Below, in pieces: positions 16,652 to 25,068 of a stretch of 64,000 nucleotides of DNA; positions within the stretch are counted from its first letter, which is position 1, and each line of letters starts with the position of its first letter. The notes under the pieces are model-generated. The model was not told the DNA's origin, made no database searches, and saw only the letters and a program-made list of their open reading frames with translations. The DNA is from Cellulomonas cellasea. Lineage in GTDB: Bacteria; Actinomycetota; Actinomycetes; Actinomycetales; Cellulomonadaceae. Location: NCBI RefSeq assembly GCF_030372105.1, contig NZ_JAUDBQ010000002.1:248001-312000 (forward strand), in the 5' to 3' direction. Both the position numbers and the translations under genes were made by a program.

Positions 16652-17554
16652 ATGACGAGTGGCGCCGAGGGCGGGATGCCGACGACGAAGGTGATGCGCC
16701 TGCGGTACGCGGGCCGATGCCGCGCTTGCGGGAAGGCACTATCGGCGGGGGTCTCCGCCGAGTACGACCGGGCCAGCAGGACGGTGCGGTGCCTCGACTG
16801 CTCCACGGCAACGCCCGCACTAGCTGGTGGCGCGCCTGACCATCCGACGGCGCGGCCTGTGGAGGTCAGCCCTCCCGAGAGCGGACAGCCGGAGATCGCC
16901 TCGGGCAAGGCTGGCGGCTCCGCCCGACGTGAGTACGAACGTCGAAGCACGAAGCGCGAGGAACGCGTCCGTGCCGCACATCCCCGGATCGGGGGGTTCC
17001 TGCTCGCCATCTCCGAAGAGCCGCAGAGCACGAGAGCGTGGGCCGTCGGCGCCCGGGGTGAGGCCCTGCTCGGCAAGGGCCTCGACGGGCTCGCCGCGAA
17101 GGGCGTGCGCGTGCTGCACGATCGCCGCATCCCACGGACCAGGGCGAACATCGACCACCTCGCGGTCTCGTCGGCGGGCGTCTTCGTCATTGACGCCAAG
17201 CGGTACTCAGGACGCCCGTCGAAGCGGTCGGTCGGCGGGCTCTTCCGCCCACGGGTCACGCTGCTCATGGTCGGTGGGCGCAACCAGACCAAGCTGGTCG
17301 ACGGCGCGCACAAGCAGGTGGACGTGGTCCGGAGCGCGCTCGACGCCGCGGGGTTCGCCGACGTTCCCGTGCGCGGGATGCTGTGCTTCATCGAGGCGAG
17401 CTGGCCGCTCATCGGCGGGTCCTTCGTCATCGACGGCATCGATGTCCTGTGGCCCAAGAAGGCCGCCGAGCATCTGCTCGCCCCCGGCACGCTCGACGAG
17501 GCGATGACGGACCGAGTCCACCGCACACTGGCCACGGCGTTCCCGACTGCCTGA
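16652..17554 (+). CDS. NERD domain protein with N-terminal zinc-ribbon-like motif
   Basis: A 300-residue protein. A paired Cys motif (CRACGK at about residue 24, CLDC at about 47) looks like a small zinc ribbon. A basic, low-complexity linker precedes a nuclease-related NERD domain at about residues 130-250, with GARGE, HDRRIPRTRANIDHLAVSSAGVFVIDAKRY (Asp and the D-A-K catalytic-like set). NERD proteins resemble PD-(D/E)xK nucleases. The start is the first in-frame ATG; ATG 16676, after GAGGGCGGG, is an equally good choice. It stands alone between a TetR gene and a convergent kinase gene. Confidence 0.82.
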   Translation: MTSGAEGGMPTTKVMRLRYAGRCRACGKALSAGVSAEYDRASRTVRCLDCSTATPALAGGAPDHPTARPVEVSPPESGQPEIASGKAGGSARREYERRSTKREERVRAAHPRIGGFLLAISEEPQSTRAWAVGARGEALLGKGLDGLAAKGVRVLHDRRIPRTRANIDHLAVSSAGVFVIDAKRYSGRPSKRSVGGLFRPRVTLLMVGGRNQTKLVDGAHKQVDVVRSALDAAGFADVPVRGMLCFIEASWPLIGGSFVIDGIDVLWPKKAAEHLLAPGTLDEAMTDRVHRTLATAFPTA

Positions 17555-17608
17555 GCCGGCCGAACGACCTGACACGCGAGGGTGGAGCCGTCCCTGTGGC
17601 CCGACCCC

Positions 17609-18271
17609 TCAGCGCGTGTGGCGAACGGCTGCCGCATCGATGATCCGGGGGGTGTCGACGTCGGTGTTGTCGACCACCAGCGAGGCGCGTTCCCACGGTG
17701 CGGCATCGCGGAAGTAGGCCCGTTGGGCGCCCACGTACCGGCGCATCAACCCGCTCTCGGGATCGGCCTCGAGACCGTCGCGCTGCGCCATGCGCCTGGA
17801 GGCCTCCAGAAAGGGCACGTCGAGGAACACCGAGAAGTCCCAGAACCGCCTGAGCTCGTCACGGTGGAGGAAGACGCCCTCGACCAGCACCAGCGCGTCG
17901 GGGGGAGCCGGGAGCGGGTCAGCCTCCACGATCTGGTCCCTGGCATGGTCATACGACGCTGGGCGGTAGAGCCCACCACCGGCAGCGGCCAACGGCGTGA
18001 GCGCCCACGAGATGAGCGCCTCGTAGTTGAAGGCGTCGAGCCAGAATCCCTCGGGCGAGTGGCGCCCCCTCGCGCGCCGGATCGCCGACGGGTTGAAGAA
18101 GTCATCGACGTGCAACACGATCACCGGGCGTCCGCCGCCGCGCCGCGCCAATCGCTCGGCGAAGATGCTCTTCCCGCTCCCCCCGACGCCGTCGATCGCC
18201 ACCATGGCGCGGCTCTGCCGGGGCACGCCCGCCAACACGCGCCCGACGATCGCGTCGAAGTCGCCACCCAT
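17609..18271 (-). CDS. Uridine kinase family protein
   Basis: A 220-residue P-loop kinase. The Walker A motif DGVGGSGKS is at residues 27-35, HVDDFF at about 55-60 carries the acidic residues of the uridine kinase fold, and LVLVEGVFLHRDEL follows near residue 120. The ATG at 18271 is supported by GGGGGA two to eight bases upstream; the ATG five codons earlier is less well placed. It is divergent from the CPBP gene. A nucleoside substrate is likely by family but not proven. It is not closely similar to the kinase at 941-1633. Confidence 0.82.
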   Translation of the reverse strand: MGGDFDAIVGRVLAGVPRQSRAMVAIDGVGGSGKSIFAERLARRGGGRPVIVLHVDDFFNPSAIRRARGRHSPEGFWLDAFNYEALISWALTPLAAAGGGLYRPASYDHARDQIVEADPLPAPPDALVLVEGVFLHRDELRRFWDFSVFLDVPFLEASRRMAQRDGLEADPESGLMRRYVGAQRAYFRDAAPWERASLVVDNTDVDTPRIIDAAAVRHTR

Positions 18272-18297
18272 CAGTCCCCCATCCACTCGCAGAGGCG

Positions 18298-18327
18298 TTG
18301 CGGGTCCCCCATGCGAGGGACCCGCAA
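18298..18327. promoter_or_regulatory. 11-bp inverted repeat in a divergent promoter region
   Basis: A perfect 11-bp inverted repeat (TTGCGGGTCCC / GGGACCCGCAA) with an 8-base loop lies 27 bases upstream of the kinase start and 97 bases before the CPBP start. Because no gene ends here, a terminator is unlikely; an operator or a 5' leader hairpin is more plausible. The binding protein is unknown. Confidence 0.5.
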
Positions 18328-18423
18328 GTGTCCACCGTGCGGTGACGATTCCGGATCGTCCGATCTTTAGCGTTCCAGGTAGTCGCAGCCCACCGGCCGC
18401 GGCGATCTCTGGGAGGACGAGAC

Positions 18424-19254
18424 ATGCAGGTTCTGAAGCAGATCGTGATCGTGGTGGGGGCTGCCCTCATCGGCAGCCTGGCCGTCCAGGCCGTCGCAGA
18501 CAACTGGCTCCTCAGCCTCGTCGTCGGCCTCGCGGCCGCGGCCTTCGCACTGTTCGCGTACGCGTGGGCGATCCGCACGACGGAGCGTCGGGCGGCGGTC
18601 GAAGTGGGCTTGGCGGGAGCGGGCGGGGCATTGGGCCGAGGGCTGCTCCTCGGGTTGTTGATGTTCGGCGCCGTGATCGCGAGCATCGCGGTGGGCGGCG
18701 GCTACCGGGTCGAGGACACAGGGTCCGTGACGGCGGCGGTCGGGCTGATCGGGCTGGTGGCCGCCGGCGCGGTGGGCGAGGAGCTGATGTTCCGCGGCCT
18801 GCTGTTCCGGCTCGTCGAGAAGCGCACCGGCACCTGGGCGGCCCTGGCAGTGAGCTCTGTGGCCTTCGGCGCGATGCACCTGGCCAACCCGGACGCCACC
18901 CTGTGGGGCGTGATCGCGATCGCCATCGAGGCGGGCGCCATGCTCGGCGCGGCATACGCGGCCACCCGCACCCTGTGGCTGCCGATCGGCCTGCACATCG
19001 CCTGGAACTTCGCCGCCGCGGGCATCTTCGGCACGGTGGTCTCGGGCAGCGACATGCCTCAGGGCCTGCTGCGCGGGGTGACGTCGGGCCCGGCGATCCT
19101 CACCGGCGGCGAGTTCGGCCCCGAGGGCAGCATCTACGCCGTGCTGGCGGGCTCGCTGCTGACGGCCGTGTTCCTGGTGCTGGCCCACCGGCGCGGCAAC
19201 ATCGTGCCGAGCCGGCGGCGGGCCGCCCAGATCGCGTCGGCCGCTACGTTGTGA
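18424..19254 (+). CDS. CPBP family intramembrane glutamic endopeptidase
   Basis: A 276-residue multi-pass membrane protein with about eight hydrophobic segments. The CPBP (Abi/Rce1-like) motifs are present: EELMFRG with Glu119-Glu120 and Arg124, FGAMHL, and HIAWNF. The start ATG follows GGGAGGACGAGAC. Its stop overlaps the histidine kinase start by four bases (GTGA), so protease, kinase and response regulator form one operon. Members process prenylated or peptide substrates in the membrane; the substrate here is unknown, but coupling to a two-component system suggests a sensing or peptide-handling role. Confidence 0.88.
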   Translation: MQVLKQIVIVVGAALIGSLAVQAVADNWLLSLVVGLAAAAFALFAYAWAIRTTERRAAVEVGLAGAGGALGRGLLLGLLMFGAVIASIAVGGGYRVEDTGSVTAAVGLIGLVAAGAVGEELMFRGLLFRLVEKRTGTWAALAVSSVAFGAMHLANPDATLWGVIAIAIEAGAMLGAAYAATRTLWLPIGLHIAWNFAAAGIFGTVVSGSDMPQGLLRGVTSGPAILTGGEFGPEGSIYAVLAGSLLTAVFLVLAHRRGNIVPSRRRAAQIASAATL

Positions 19255-20432
19255 CGGTGGACCTGCGGCGGCTGCGTGACCTGTGGCAACGCCAGAGCGT
19301 CACCCTGCGCGACCTCCCGCTCGCCCTTGTGTTGGCCCTCGGGCCTCTCATCCCCTCGTGGCAGAGCCAGGGGACGCGGCTCGGCGACATGCCGGACCGT
19401 CCGCTGGACGCGCTGGCCGCCGTCGCGGTCGCACTCCAGTGCCTGCCACTGGCCGTGCGCCGCCGGTGGCCGGCGGTGTGCCTCGCCCTGGTCTCGGCCG
19501 GCTTCGCCCTCGACCAGCTCCGCGGCTATCACACGGTGGCCGGCAGCGCGCTGGCTGTGGCGCTGGTGAGCGCGGGCGCCCATCTGGACCGCTATCGGCG
19601 CACCACCGCGACCCTCGCGACCGCGGCCTACGTGGCGATGGCCGTCGGCCTCCACCGGGACGGATCCGTTGATCGCGTCAGCGACTACGTCACGTTCTAC
19701 GTCCTGCTGGCCCTCGCCTGGGGCGTCGGCGCGTGGCTGCGGCAGTCCCGCATCGCCGAGGCCGAGCACCGCCGCCAGGTCGCCGACAGCACCCGCACCG
19801 CCGAGCGCACCCGCATCGCCCGTGAGCTGCACGATGTGGTCACCCACCACGTGACGGCGATGGTCGTGCAGGCCGAGGCCGCGCGCTACGTGACCGCCGA
19901 TCCCGAGCGCCTCGACCGGACGCTCACGGCCGTCACCGACACCGGGCGCAGCGCGATCAGCGACCTGCGGCGCCTGCTCGACGTGCTCAACCCCGACCAT
20001 GGCGCCGACCCGCGGACCCCGACGGTCGGCGAGCTCCACGGCCTCGTGGAGCTGACCCGGCAGGCCGGGCAGCCAGTCGAGTACGTCGAGGAGGGCAGCC
20101 CGCCCGAGACCACCGGCGTCGCGGAGGTCGCGGCCTACCGGGTGGTCCAGGAGGCCCTGACGAACGCCCTCAAGCACGCCCATGGCAGCCGTACCATCGT
20201 GCGCGTCCGCCACGGCGAGAAGGAGATCACTGTGGAGGTCAGCACCGACGGCTCCGGCCCGCGCGCCAGGATCGTCGGCGGGAGCGTCGGCGGGATCGTC
20301 GGCGGGAGCGGGCGCGGCCTGGCCGGGCTCCGTGAACGGGTCGCCATCCTCGGCGGCGAGTTCAGCGCGGACGCGCAGACGGGTGGCGGATTCGTGGTCC
20401 AGGCCCGGATCCCCGCCGGGAGCCCGTCATGA
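19251..20432 (+). CDS. Sensor histidine kinase, NarL/DesK type
   Basis: A 393-residue kinase. About four to five N-terminal membrane helices (residues 20-165) are followed by a short coiled linker, a HisKA_3 dimerisation domain with phospho-acceptor His194 in ELHDVVTHHVTAM, and an ATPase domain with VVQEALTNALKHA and a G-rich GRGLAGLRERV lid. The GTG at 19251 overlaps the CPBP stop; GTG at 19257 is the alternative. It phosphorylates the response regulator encoded next, which overlaps it by four bases. There is no extracellular sensor domain, so it senses within the membrane. Confidence 0.92.
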   Translation: MTVDLRRLRDLWQRQSVTLRDLPLALVLALGPLIPSWQSQGTRLGDMPDRPLDALAAVAVALQCLPLAVRRRWPAVCLALVSAGFALDQLRGYHTVAGSALAVALVSAGAHLDRYRRTTATLATAAYVAMAVGLHRDGSVDRVSDYVTFYVLLALAWGVGAWLRQSRIAEAEHRRQVADSTRTAERTRIARELHDVVTHHVTAMVVQAEAARYVTADPERLDRTLTAVTDTGRSAISDLRRLLDVLNPDHGADPRTPTVGELHGLVELTRQAGQPVEYVEEGSPPETTGVAEVAAYRVVQEALTNALKHAHGSRTIVRVRHGEKEITVEVSTDGSGPRARIVGGSVGGIVGGSGRGLAGLRERVAILGGEFSADAQTGGGFVVQARIPAGSPS

Positions 20433-21088
20433 CCGAGCCCATTCGGGTGCTGGTCTGCGACGACCAGGCGCTGATCCGCACCGGGTTCGCCACGATCATC
20501 GGCGCCCAGCCCGATCTCGAGGTCGTGGGCGAGTGCGGCGACGGGCGCGCCGCAGTCGACCTCGCCGCGCGGGTGAGGCCGGACGTGCTGGTGATGGACG
20601 TGCGGATGCCGGTGCTCGACGGCATCGAGGCGACCCGGCTGCTGGCTGGCTTCGGCGTGACGAATCCCGTCAAGGTGCTCGTCGTCACGACGTTCAACCT
20701 GGACGAATACGTGTACGAGGCGCTGCGCGCCGGGGCGAGCGGGTTCCTGCTCAAGGACGCGCCGCCCGCGCAGCTGCTCCACGGCATCCGCACCGTCGCC
20801 GCTGGCGCCGCGCTGCTGGCGCCCGAGGTCACCCGACAGCTCGTCGGCAGGTACGCCAGCCGGATCAGCCCTCCGGAGCGCACGCCCGACGACGGCGCCC
20901 TGACCCCGCGCGAGCTCGAGGTGCTGCGGCTCATCGCCAGCGGCATGTCGAACAGCGAGATCGCCGCGACGCTGGTGATCAGCCACGAGACCGTCAAGAC
21001 GTACGTGTCCCGGATCCTCGCCAAGCTCGACCTGCGCGACCGGGTGCAGGCGGTGGTGTACGCGTACCGCAGGGGCTTGGTGGCCTGA
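20429..21088 (+). CDS. Response regulator, NarL/FixJ family
   Basis: A 219-residue regulator with a receiver domain at residues 5-120. The acidic pocket is DD at 11-12, phospho-accepting Asp57 is in LVMDVRMP, and Lys is in LLKDAP. A LuxR-type helix-turn-helix occupies about residues 150-210 (LTPRELEVLRLIASGMSNSEIA). ATGA overlap with the kinase gene fixes the start and shows coupling. Its targets probably include this operon; no operator could be identified. Confidence 0.95.
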   Translation: MTEPIRVLVCDDQALIRTGFATIIGAQPDLEVVGECGDGRAAVDLAARVRPDVLVMDVRMPVLDGIEATRLLAGFGVTNPVKVLVVTTFNLDEYVYEALRAGASGFLLKDAPPAQLLHGIRTVAAGAALLAPEVTRQLVGRYASRISPPERTPDDGALTPRELEVLRLIASGMSNSEIAATLVISHETVKTYVSRILAKLDLRDRVQAVVYAYRRGLVA

Positions 21089-21104
21089 CCGGCGACGCGG
21101 GCTG

Positions 21105-21803
21105 TCAGGGGTTCCGGCGGGCGCGCAGCACGACGTCGCGGGTGTGCGTCCCGCCCTGGCCGGCAGGGGCGTCGCGGTCCCGCGTCTCGTCGACCTCGAT
21201 CATCCACGCGTCGTCGAGGTGCGCCACGAAGTCCGCACGCTGCACGAAGTCGTCCAGCTCGAAGCCGCGTGAGCGCGCGTGCTCCGCGTCCATGTCGGCG
21301 TGCCACGTCGCCAGCAGGATCCCCCCGGGCGCCACGGACGCGAGAACGGCCCGCACCGCGTCCTCCCCCGGCGTCCGGCGCAGCGCCGGGTACTGCACCG
21401 AGACGACGTCAAAGGCCCCCAGGTCCGGTGCGCCCGTCGTGAGGTCAGCCTGGACCCAGTGGACGTCGACGTTCCCGGCCTGCGCCGCCGCCCGCCCCCG
21501 CTCCAGTGCCACAGCGGCGACGTCCACAGCCGTGACGTCCCACCCGCGCGCGGCCAGCCACACCGCGTCGCCTCCCTCGCCGCACCCGATGTCCAGCGCG
21601 CGCCCCGGGGCCACGTCGGACAACTCGGCGACGACGGCTCCATTCACCTTCCCGCTCCAGACCTGCTGCTGGGCGGCGTACCACGCCTCCCAGCCCATCA
21701 CCTCGGGCGAGCCCACCCCCGCAGGGCCGTGGTGGTCATGCCCGTGGGCCACGTGCTGGTGTCCTGCGCGGTTCGTCACGAGGCAAGTGTGCCCGGTTGG
21801 CAT
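21105..21803 (-). CDS. Class I SAM-dependent methyltransferase
   Basis: A 232-residue methyltransferase. SAM motif I is ALDIGCGEGGDAVWLAARG (about residues 69-87), then AVDVA, VQADL and a GGILLATWHAD strand. The N-terminus has a His-rich stretch (HQHVAHGHDHHG) that is unusual and could bind metal. The start is uncertain: ATG 21803 has GGAG only two bases upstream, and GTG 21779 is the alternative. It is convergent with the response regulator gene. The methyl acceptor is unknown; relatives include small-molecule and thiopurine-like methyltransferases. Confidence 0.82.
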   Translation of the reverse strand: MPTGHTCLVTNRAGHQHVAHGHDHHGPAGVGSPEVMGWEAWYAAQQQVWSGKVNGAVVAELSDVAPGRALDIGCGEGGDAVWLAARGWDVTAVDVAAVALERGRAAAQAGNVDVHWVQADLTTGAPDLGAFDVVSVQYPALRRTPGEDAVRAVLASVAPGGILLATWHADMDAEHARSRGFELDDFVQRADFVAHLDDAWMIEVDETRDRDAPAGQGGTHTRDVVLRARRNP

Positions 21804-21822
21804 GACTCCAGCGGGCGAGGCG

Positions 21823-22242
21823 TCAGCGCCGCGATCTGCGGCGCGCGCGCCCGAGCAGCAGCGCGCCGCCCAGCAGGCTGGCCAGCGCGAGCAACGAGAG
21901 CGCCGCCGTGGCGTCCCCGCCGGTCGCCGCGAGACGCGTCGGCACGCCGCCGGGCGCCGTCCACGCCGTGGGCGCAGCCGGGAGGGCGTCCGCCGTGTAG
22001 GCGTTGGACGTCGTCGCCGTGACCGTCCCGCCAGCGACGACAGCCACTGGCGCGGCGGCGGTGGTCGTCACCCGCACGCGGGCGGAGGATCCGTCGGCGG
22101 TCTCGGTGACAGTGCAGTGGACGCCTGCGGGCAGCCCGGGATGGGCGCGGACCGTCTCCGTGGTGGTCCTCGCGGCGATGACGATCTGGTCCTGCAGCGC
22201 GCCGCCGCAGCTGACGGTCAGCCGGATCTCATTCTTACCGGC
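21823..22242 (-). pseudogene. C-terminal remnant of a DUF5979/LAATG surface protein
   Basis: An open stretch of about 139 codons, bounded upstream by a stop codon (22243-22245), has no plausible start before GTG 22075-22077, which lies inside the domain. It reads AGKNEIRLTVSC through HCTVTETADG to TATTSNAYT, matching the repeats of the intact surface protein at 28355-30538. It then gives RLAATGGD, a hydrophobic helix and RARRRSRR, a cell-wall sorting signal. It joins the repeat in mid-domain, so the 5' part has been lost. No upstream frame restores the missing domains. Confidence 0.75.
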
Positions 22243-22485
22243 TCAGTGATCGTGCACGTGGTCCCGGCGGGTCAGAGAGCGCTCGTGCCCGCACCGCCGA
22301 CATCACGTCGTGCGATCTCGGGAGCCGGCCGTCACGCCATCAAACCCACATGAACCGTCATATCGCCACCCCGAGATATAGCATCGGACTCCCGGCTATC
22401 GCCTACACGGCGGCTCGCCCCTCCCCTCCGCCGAGGCTTGAACTCACCCGCGGCGCCTCAGTCGGCCACTGTGGAAGGGACGCAC

Positions 22486-22827
22486 ATGAGCGAGGGCGTG
22501 ACGCTCCATCTCGACGAGGACGCGCCATCGAAGCAGGCGTCTGTGCTGCGCAACGCCCTCCACCTGCTGCCCGAGGTGCCCGCGGGGACCCCGATCGAGG
22601 TCGTCGTCCACGGTGAGGGCATCAGCCTCGCCCGCCCGGGCGGCCCGGTCTCCGTATCGTTGGCGGAGGCGCTCGCCGCCGGCATCACCCTCGTCGCGTG
22701 CCACAACACGATGCAGGCCCAGGGCCTGACCAGCGACGACCTCGTGCCCCAGGCCGTCGTCGTCCCGTCCGGAGTGGGCCATCTGGTGAGGCGGCAACGC
22801 GAGGGATGGGCGTACGTGCGCCCCTGA
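22486..22827 (+). CDS. DsrE family protein
   Basis: A 113-residue single-domain protein. VTLHLDEDAPSKQASVLRNALHLL, EVVVHGEGI, LVACHNTM and VVPSGVGHLVRRQREGWAYVRP match the DsrE/F-like fold, and Cys in ACHNTM is at the position of the sulfur-relay Cys in some members. GAAGGGA six bases before the ATG at 22486 sets the start. It is convergent with the anti-sigma gene and separate from any sulfur operon here. Function in sulfur transfer is possible but unproven. Confidence 0.8.
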   Translation: MSEGVTLHLDEDAPSKQASVLRNALHLLPEVPAGTPIEVVVHGEGISLARPGGPVSVSLAEALAAGITLVACHNTMQAQGLTSDDLVPQAVVVPSGVGHLVRRQREGWAYVRP

Positions 22828-22906
22828 GCCCCATGCGCTGAGCCTCAAAGGTGCAGGACTGGCTCGTGAGCCGCCATCGAGGGGCGGGGCGTCGGCGGGC
22901 GGGCCG

Positions 22907-23668
22907 TCAGGCGCCGAGGGTGCCGCGGACGATCGAGTCGCCCGAGTGCGCCGGGTCCCCGTCGAGTGGCTCCGAGGACACGTCCACCACCGGGAACTCG
23001 CCCACGTCGAGGTCGTCGGGCAGCACGAACCGCCCGGAGTCGCCCGCGAGCAGGCCCAGGCTGACCAGCCCGGACACGTCAGGGCGCAGCAGCCAGACCT
23101 CACGCAGGCCATCCTCGTCGGGCATCACGCCGCTCATGTCCACGACCAGCACACGAGACCCGTCGGCGGTGGTCTCCAGCTCGGCGACGCCCTGAGCGTC
23201 CCAGCCGGGAAGGGCCTCGAGGGTGGCGCTGGCGACGATCGTCGGCGCGGGCTCGCGGGTCGCCCACCAGGCGCCGGCCCCGCCGATCACCACGCCGGCG
23301 GCGGCCGCTCCCGCCACCCAGGCCCAGGTGCGGCGCGGGCGGCGCAGTGGCACGACGGAAGCGCGACCCTCCTCCCGTGCCGCCTCCTCCGCGGCACGGG
23401 TCGGCCCATCCTCGGCAGCCCTCACCGGCGCCGGGTCGAGGCCCAGCTCTGCGGCGACCCGCTCCCACACGTGCGGCGCGGGCGCGACCAGCGGCTCGTC
23501 GCCGTCTGCGGCCCGCGCCACTCCCACGATCGCGCGCAGGTGTGCCAGCTCGTCGGAGCACTCCGGACAGCTCGCGAGGTGTTGCCGCTCCTCGACGGAT
23601 CCCACCTTCTCACCGAGGGCCAGGAGGCTCAGCACGTCGTCGTCCACGTGCGCGTCATTCGGCGACAC
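22907..23668 (-). CDS. Anti-sigma factor, RskA-like, membrane-bound
   Basis: A 253-residue anti-sigma factor. The cytoplasmic N-terminus has a zinc anti-sigma motif, with His in RQHLASC and Cys in CPEC (about residues 29-37). One membrane helix follows at about 114-135 (WAWVAGAAAAGVVIGGAGAWW), then an extracellular RskA-type beta domain. The GTG start at 23668 has GGGAGG upstream and lies inside the last codons of the sigma gene (14-base overlap), so the two are coupled. It should sequester the sigma factor until regulated cleavage in the membrane. Confidence 0.9.
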   Translation of the reverse strand: MSPNDAHVDDDVLSLLALGEKVGSVEERQHLASCPECSDELAHLRAIVGVARAADGDEPLVAPAPHVWERVAAELGLDPAPVRAAEDGPTRAAEEAAREEGRASVVPLRRPRRTWAWVAGAAAAGVVIGGAGAWWATREPAPTIVASATLEALPGWDAQGVAELETTADGSRVLVVDMSGVMPDEDGLREVWLLRPDVSGLVSLGLLAGDSGRFVLPDDLDVGEFPVVDVSSEPLDGDPAHSGDSIVRGTLGA

Positions 23669-24272
23669 CCTCCACCTCCCATCGGTTCCGCAGCCTGGCC
23701 AGGCTGCGCCGGACGTGACTCTTCACGGTGCCCAGCGGCAAGTCCAGGCGCCGCGCGATCTGCTCGTGCGTCAGATCGTCATAGAACGCGAGCCGCAGGA
23801 TGGTGCGCTGCGGGTCGCCGAGGCGGTCCAGCTCGTCGCGCACCACCACACGATCCACCACCCGGTCGTCGTGCCCCGGCGCCGCCCCCAATGCCTCCGC
23901 AGACGCGGACGCGCCCGCCGCGACCTCGAGCCGGCCGTCGCGCGCCCGGCGGGCGTGCGCGTCCGCCACGGCGTGCCGCGCGATGCCGAGCAGCCAGGCG
24001 GGCAGCCGCGAGCGCGTGGGATCGAACCGGCCCCGGCTGCGCCATGCGTCCACGAAGACTTGTTGGGTGACGTCCTCGGCCTCCGCGACGCTGCCCAGCG
24101 ATCTCAGCGCGATGGTGTGGACGAGTGTCGCCCAGCGCCGGTAGGCGTCTCGGACTGCGGTCTCGTCGCCGGCGGCGAACGCCGCGCCGAGCGCCGAGAC
24201 GCCGTCGTCGACCTCCGCGCCCGCTGGCCCCGACGACCCGGCCGGGTCGGGCGGGGGGACTGCCACCGCCAC
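23655..24272 (-). CDS. ECF RNA polymerase sigma factor
   Basis: An ECF sigma factor of about 205 residues with region 2 (EAEDVTQQVFVDAWRSRGRFDP) and region 4 (TILRLAFYDDLTHEQIARRLDLPLGTVKSHVRRSLARL). The gene lies 47 bases after the sortase gene and overlaps the anti-sigma gene. GTG at 24272 is preferred because GAGGAG is six bases upstream; GTG at 24317 gives a longer 220-residue form. The order DUF4397 protein, sortase, sigma, anti-sigma suggests envelope-stress or surface-display control. Its promoter was not identified. Confidence 0.9.
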   Translation of the reverse strand: MAVAVPPPDPAGSSGPAGAEVDDGVSALGAAFAAGDETAVRDAYRRWATLVHTIALRSLGSVAEAEDVTQQVFVDAWRSRGRFDPTRSRLPAWLLGIARHAVADAHARRARDGRLEVAAGASASAEALGAAPGHDDRVVDRVVVRDELDRLGDPQRTILRLAFYDDLTHEQIARRLDLPLGTVKSHVRRSLARLRNRWEVEGVAE

Positions 24273-24319
24273 GGACGACTCCTCACCCGCCGTCAAGACC
24301 CGCGCCCGCTGCGGCACGG

Positions 24320-25066
24320 TCAGCCGCCCTCGGGTACGGCCGTGACGACGACGTTCTCCGCATAGTGGCGGACGTCGCGGTCGAACGCACCTCCACAGGT
24401 GACGAGGACCAGTCGGGGCGGTCCTGCGCGGTCGAACCACTCGCCCACCGGGGCGGTGTCCTTCGGCGTCCGGACGACGTCCCGCACCCGGTACTCGTAA
24501 GTGCTCCCGTCAGCCGCGCTGACGACCACCTTCGCTCCCGGGGCCACGTCGTGGAGCCTCGCGAACGGTCCGATGCCCGTGGTCAGCGAGTCGACATGCG
24601 CGGCGATCAGCGTGGACCCCTCGGCTGCGGCGGGGGCCGGGCCGAACTCGTACCACGCGGCGACGTCCGCGCTGTCGGGCAGCTCCATGTCGCCCTCCGG
24701 GGCGACGCCCGCGGACTCGACCGGCATGTCGATGCCCAGCTCGGGCACCTGCACCCGCACGGGCGGGACCACTGCCGGCGCCGTGCTGGCTCCGAGTCCC
24801 GCATCGGTCACGGGCACCGAGCCGTCCCCGGCCGGGGACGGGCTCGACGAGGGCGCCGACTGCCCGACGGTGGCCCCAGGGTCCGGGGCTCCCGGCGTGT
24901 CGCCGCCGCACGCCGTGAAGGCGCCGAGGGCCACAAGCGCCACCGCGAGGGCTCGCCCCACCACTCGACGGCGTCCATGAACGATGGCGCGAGCCGCGGC
25001 CCGGGGGCGGACGGCTCGCGCCGCCTCACGCTCCCGGGCCGGGCGGTCCTGCGCCAGGGTGGGCAC
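24320..25066 (-). CDS. Class F sortase
   Basis: A 248-residue transpeptidase. A short basic N-terminus is followed by a hydrophobic helix ending ALGAFTACGG, a Pro/Ser-rich spacer, and a sortase domain with all three active-site residues: His157 in LIAAHVDS, Cys224 in LVTCGG and Arg233 in DVRHYAENVV. The GTG at 25066 lies three bases after the DUF4397 stop, which sets the start. Class F enzymes anchor or process surface proteins in actinobacteria. Likely substrates are the LAATG protein at 28355-30538 and others elsewhere, but pairing is inferred. Confidence 0.88.
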   Translation of the reverse strand: MPTLAQDRPAREREAARAVRPRAAARAIVHGRRRVVGRALAVALVALGAFTACGGDTPGAPDPGATVGQSAPSSSPSPAGDGSVPVTDAGLGASTAPAVVPPVRVQVPELGIDMPVESAGVAPEGDMELPDSADVAAWYEFGPAPAAAEGSTLIAAHVDSLTTGIGPFARLHDVAPGAKVVVSAADGSTYEYRVRDVVRTPKDTAPVGEWFDRAGPPRLVLVTCGGAFDRDVRHYAENVVVTAVPEGG

Positions 25067-25068
25067 GA

